Part shown: positions 63,117 to 64,000 of the stretch, piece by piece
Layout: each line of letters begins with the position of its first letter
Position numbering within the stretch: position 1 is the stretch's first letter
NCBI GenBank assembly: GCA_964016985.1
Contig: OZ024827.1
Span: forward strand, 23,143,275-23,207,274
Source: Anodontia alba
Taxonomy: Eukaryota > Mollusca > Bivalvia > Lucinida > Lucinidae
DNA: 64,000 nucleotides
Reading direction: 5' to 3'
Made by a program: the position numbers and the translations under genes
The notes under the pieces: generated by a model
The model's database searches: none
The model's input: the letters and a program-made list of their open reading frames with translations, nothing else
What the model was told of the DNA's origin: nothing

Positions 63117-63963
63117 AAAATGAAGGCTTAATAGACATTTGTATCAAGCTTGAACTGCTTTCTTGCTATTACACTACAACCTCTTTATAACACTATTGTT
63201 GGGGTCTAAATCATAAACCGTGTTAGCTATCCAACCGTGCTATAACCAAACAAAAATGTATAGATTATATAGAAAAATGACCATTTATGGTCATTTTTCT
63301 ATATAATCTATACATTTTTGGGTTCCATCTTTGAACTGTATTATATATAATACCATTTTATAACGAATCATGTTATAAAGAGGTTGTGCTGTATTTAAGA
63401 TTCCTAAATGTATTATATCTCACGGTAAATGTCCTTGAATTTCTTACATTGAAATTCTGACAAAATGGTATATGCAAACAGTGCAGACCAAAATCAGACG
63501 GTCTGATCAGGGTCTACACTATCATTCCATTATGGTTTTTTTTCAACAACACATGCATTAACAACAAATCTTAAGTCGAAAAAGTACGGAATAAAAAATT
63601 CTTAATTTTAGGACATTTACTGTAATACTTCTCATAAAAGTGACCGACTTATAAAACCTGTAGCTAGCAATGGTGATCCAGAAAGACATATGTGACATAC
63701 ACTGGCAGCAGTTCCAAAAATCTTTTTATTTTTTTTTTTTCACAAAACTTACAGTGATCTTTTTTTGAAAGGTTTTTCAACAAACCTGCCAGAACAAAAC
63801 TTGAAGCATTTTTGGGAAAACATGAAAAAAAAAAAAAATACAGGCTTTTAAACATTTGTTTAATCAAAATATAGACTTTAAAGGCTTAGCACATATTTCT
63901 GGCAAAATACACAGGTTTTAAAGGTTTTGCTAGGAGGCCTGCATATTAATAAACCATATATAC
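62892..63963. other. right-edge intron sequence
   Basis: A poly-T tract (63085-63110), the TA-flanked MITE (63170-63393), a short core hairpin (GCAAACAGTGCAGACC..GGTCTACACT, 63475-63525) and otherwise AT-rich sequence without features. Confidence 0.5.
63170..63393. repeat. TA-flanked MITE with long AT-rich hairpin
   Basis: Ends TACACTACAACCTCTTTATA and TTATAAAGAGGTTGTGCTGTA-like. Internal near-perfect hairpin AAAAATGTATAGATTATATA... with a 33-bp arm. Confidence 0.75.
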
Positions 63964-64000
63964 CTGTTTGACTTGACTTTCAGCAATCTTCTTCATTTCC
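63964..64000 (-). CDS. penultimate exon of minus-strand gene (partial at window edge)
   Basis: Minus-strand reading EMKKIAESQVKQ ends at CAG followed by gtatat, phase 0, matching the phase of the exon at 57694-57744. The intervening 6.2-kb intron is almost wholly repeats. Confidence 0.5.

Overview
This window is animal nuclear DNA, not bacterial or viral. It has introns with GT/GC-AG borders, AATAAA signals, a tRNA-derived SINE family with target-site duplications, a mariner transposon and very dense short inverted-repeat elements and microsatellites. The protein architecture and the repeat families (GACG-rich ends, GGTCAAGGTCA arrays, hairpin MITEs) suggest a mollusc, most likely a bivalve. 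That assignment is inference, since no marker gene is present.

Layout. (1) 188-455 (+) looks like the last coding exon of a multi-pass membrane protein whose body lies left of the window. (2) 6996-51035 (+) is one large gene of about 16 small exons, assembled by hand from splice sites whose phases agree from exon 5 to the stop. It encodes, in order: ankyrin repeats, a region of unknown fold, a ZU5-like region, a UPA-like region and two death domains. The ZU5/UPA/death part resembles PIDD1, UNC5 and ankyrin C-termini, so the product is probably a cytoplasmic death-fold signalling scaffold. (3) 57644-64000 (-) holds the last two coding exons and the polyadenylation signal of a third, unrecognised gene.

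Assembly. A 200-N gap (8928-9127) separates two nearly identical blocks, 1363-8098 and 9128-15258. Both contain an identical exon 1 of the death-domain gene. They differ mainly in microsatellite length, small substitutions and one 335-bp deletion. This looks like two haplotypes or unmerged contig ends placed in tandem, so the locus probably has one first exon, not two.

Repeats. Introns and intergenic DNA are mostly mobile-element debris: ten copies of a hairpin MITE with CATTACGAAAACA-type ends; several TTAA-flanked hairpin MITEs sharing a palindromic core; TA-flanked CAGTC-ended (pogo/Tigger-like) MITEs; four SINEs; perfect palindromes with arms of about 50 bp; a 509-bp foldback made of a 14-mer array and its mirror; a mariner whose third catalytic residue is lost, lying beside a reverse-transcriptase relic; and, right of the gene, large elements built of tandem units, including two 2-kb elements full of the direct repeat AGGTCAAGGTCA.
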